Assembly (NCBI GenBank): GCA_022578605.1
Contig: MU394101.1
Location: 62,001 to 126,000 of the forward strand
Length of the DNA stretch: 64,000 bases
Direction: 5' to 3'
Source: Camillea tinctor
Taxonomy: Eukaryota > Ascomycota > Sordariomycetes > Xylariales > Xylariaceae
The number at the start of each line of letters is the position of its first letter. Position 1 is the first letter of the stretch. The translations under genes were made by a program, and so were the position numbers. This document shows positions 62,008 through 64,000 of this stretch, piece by piece. The notes beneath the pieces are model-generated. The model was given only the letters and a program-made list of their open reading frames with translations. It ran no database searches and had not been told where the DNA came from.

Positions 62008-64000
62008 ACTCTTTCGTTGCGTCCGGCGTCACTCACTACCATGATAAAGCATACGGGACAGAGAAACCCCTCATCATGACTTGGCCGCCGAAGTTGATTT
62101 TTAATCGTCACTATGTCGGGGCCGTACTCCTCTCCCTCCCACTCTTTCCCCGCATGGCATGATAGCCGGAGGAACACCTAGGTCTAACCCCGGCAATGTG
62201 GAATTGCACGTTCGGTATTCGTTGTAACGCTGGTGAATCTGTGTCAATGCGGGGTCCATTCGAAGGAAGCCAGACAGAATACATAGCAATAGCTTAGGGC
62301 GTTCATATGGCATGGCTTAGCTAGTTACAAGCTGACTTGCCGTAGTCTTTAATTCCTTGAGTCTTCCTGATCTCAAAAATAAATCATTTCCCCTTCACAT
62401 AAAAACCACGAGTGTAAGGGGTATAAATGAGGTTTATGCAATGTCGTTATTGCATTGAGAGACGGGATGAAAGCATACTGAAGATATCTGACCTAAGTTA
62501 GGTATTCGATTTCCCCAAGGCATTTCTTTGAAATCTTCCTTTGGTTGGGAACCCTCGGGGATCGAAGAGTAAGACAGTAATCAAAGGTCTCGGTATCTCG
62601 ACATTCTCGGGTATGCTGTCAATAGGGGTGAAGTGAGACGGATATCCAAGAGTTGATGCCAGCAGCATTTCTACCAGTTGGCAGCCCGGTGATATCGTCG
62701 GCATGATTACTCAGTTATCAGTTCCCAAAATCAGAAGATCGGGCACAATGATGAGGTCTACACCAAGACTACAATGCCCCTGAATTAAATAAGTACTTAA
62801 TCGAGTGTAACGAGTCGTTGCTTGATTACCTAAGGCGAGTCAAGAGTCGAAGCATGAGAATAATGAACGATACCGGAGAATAGACTTTTACTCACCTAAA
62901 GTTCAAGCTAATAGGTTAATACCTAGGTACTTAATTCATGGGTTCTCCAAAAAGTACACTACACCGGAGTACCGTGCTACATACTCCGTACTCTCCCAGT
63001 ACCTTGTGATCTAAAGTTTATTGGTGTCGATCTACTCCTGGGGTCTAGAAGCTGGGGACAACTCGGTAGGAGCGGGCGTAGCGTACCACATGCATTTTTG
63101 CAAGGAATTGCTGGATGCTGGAACCTTGGCCTGCAGTGACCCAAAAAGCTAAATGGCCCAATTGAGTTTGAGAATAGCGAACCGTGTCCTACGGCTTCAC
63201 TTCCAATGGATAAGGTGTCTGGTGTCCGGGGTTTGCAACACAACGGCAACATAATACAACACAGACCTGTTGTTTCCGATTGACTCTTTTTCTTTTTTTT
63301 TCTTTTTTTTTTTCTTTTTTTGGCATCCCGTCTGCATAGAAACAATGCCTTGGGTATCGAGTAAGAACTGTTTTGTGTTGAACCGCGATTAACCATAGAA
63401 AAGAAAAAAAAAGGGTATACTCCGTACATACCGTTCTACTTAACCTAGGCACTTGAATAAGTGGAGTGATTTGTCCCACCAGAGATGGGGAGTTTAGTTA
63501 GATTAGGGAGTAAGAGAAAGTGAAGCACATGACATGTTTAGTATTGCTCTCTACAAACTCAATATAAGTAGAACGGCGTAGGATACATGGGAGTAATCAT
63601 GATGATTAAAATAAGATGAAAGAGAAAGGAAATAAGAGCATACTATCCGGATAAGATACCTTGGCAGATAAGCGTCGATGGACGTTGCAAGAGGCAGGCT
63701 GGTTATCTTATATGCATGTCATTTTGAGAAGCTTATCTACATACTCCCTACACTACTTACACCAACTTGCTACTTGCTCATACTGTACAGTATCAGCAGT
63801 ACTTGAGATACAGTAGAGTACTTACCTCTAAGCTGATTAGCATCCGTACTTAGGGCGATTTACGTAGCAAGGCGATATGTGATGTCAACGGAGAACCAAG
63901 ATAAGGCACGTAGCATTGGTGGCACGGCGGGATATCGAGAGATAAACATGTTTCAGCCGGTTGTGCATTATCACTAAATTAAATGATTAATGTCCGGGTT
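62008..64000. other. Gene-poor right flank
   Basis: Holds the monooxygenase promoter. Two minus-strand frames (62101-62313, with ERPKLLLCILSGFLRM, and 62498-62704) read somewhat like protein but match no family and could be relics. A long T/C-rich tract lies at 63285-63322. TACTCCGTA 9-mers at 62982-62990 and 63418-63426. No cluster gene seen after 62 kb. Confidence 0.45.

Noticed and set aside
1..64000. CRISPR arrays, bacterial operons or phage genes
   Set aside because: No regularly spaced repeats and all genes are intron-bearing fungal types.

Overview
The window is nuclear DNA from a filamentous ascomycete (Pezizomycotina, most likely a Sordariomycete; the class is inference). The grounds are genes split by many short GT-AG introns (46 to about 155 bp), CTAAC-like branch sites, AT-rich gene-poor spacers, and the families present: highly reducing polyketide synthases (HR-PKS), an FSH1-type hydrolase, a fungal rhodopsin-domain membrane protein, a GT25 glycosyltransferase and a P450. 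Gene models were built by hand from splice sites. Each multi-exon model closes to a whole number of codons; for the second PKS this needs an unusual 3' splice site.

Layout. (1) 1-12.5 kb holds the end of a secondary-metabolite cluster: an HR-PKS cut by the left edge (KS-AT-start of DH), a divergently transcribed FSH1-type serine hydrolase, and a full-length ABC-B exporter of 1447 residues with 18 introns. (2) 12.5-31 kb is mainly non-cluster: a small disordered protein, an Aa_trans amino-acid permease, a HerA/FtsK-like P-loop ATPase, a GT25 glycosyltransferase, a Ser/Thr-rich cell-surface protein, a spliced gene for a 92-residue cysteine-rich secreted protein that shows as no single open frame, and a decayed aldo-keto reductase. 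(3) 31-34.6 kb is repeat-rich and almost gene-free, with a MITE-like element. (4) 34.7-62 kb is a second biosynthetic region: SDR and P450 (divergent), rhodopsin-domain protein, second SDR, secreted berberine-bridge-type flavin oxidase, alpha/beta hydrolase and complete HR-PKS (divergent), a secreted sulfotransferase-like protein, and a Baeyer-Villiger-type monooxygenase.

How the genes may work together (inference). Each PKS sits beside a hydrolase that could release or edit its chain: FSH1-type for the left PKS, alpha/beta hydrolase for the right one. The P450, two SDRs, flavin oxidase and Baeyer-Villiger enzyme could tailor the product, and the ABC protein could export it. No pathway-specific transcription factor is visible. 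Whether the two PKS regions form one split pathway or two clusters cannot be decided from sequence alone.

The most unusual signal is a dispersed repeat of about 140 bp carrying a TATA-type core promoter (three full copies and one diverged partial copy). One copy lies just upstream of the cysteine-rich secreted protein gene, and the diverged copy lies just upstream of the complete PKS, both in the sense orientation. The complete PKS also has one splice junction that does not keep frame with the expected sites.
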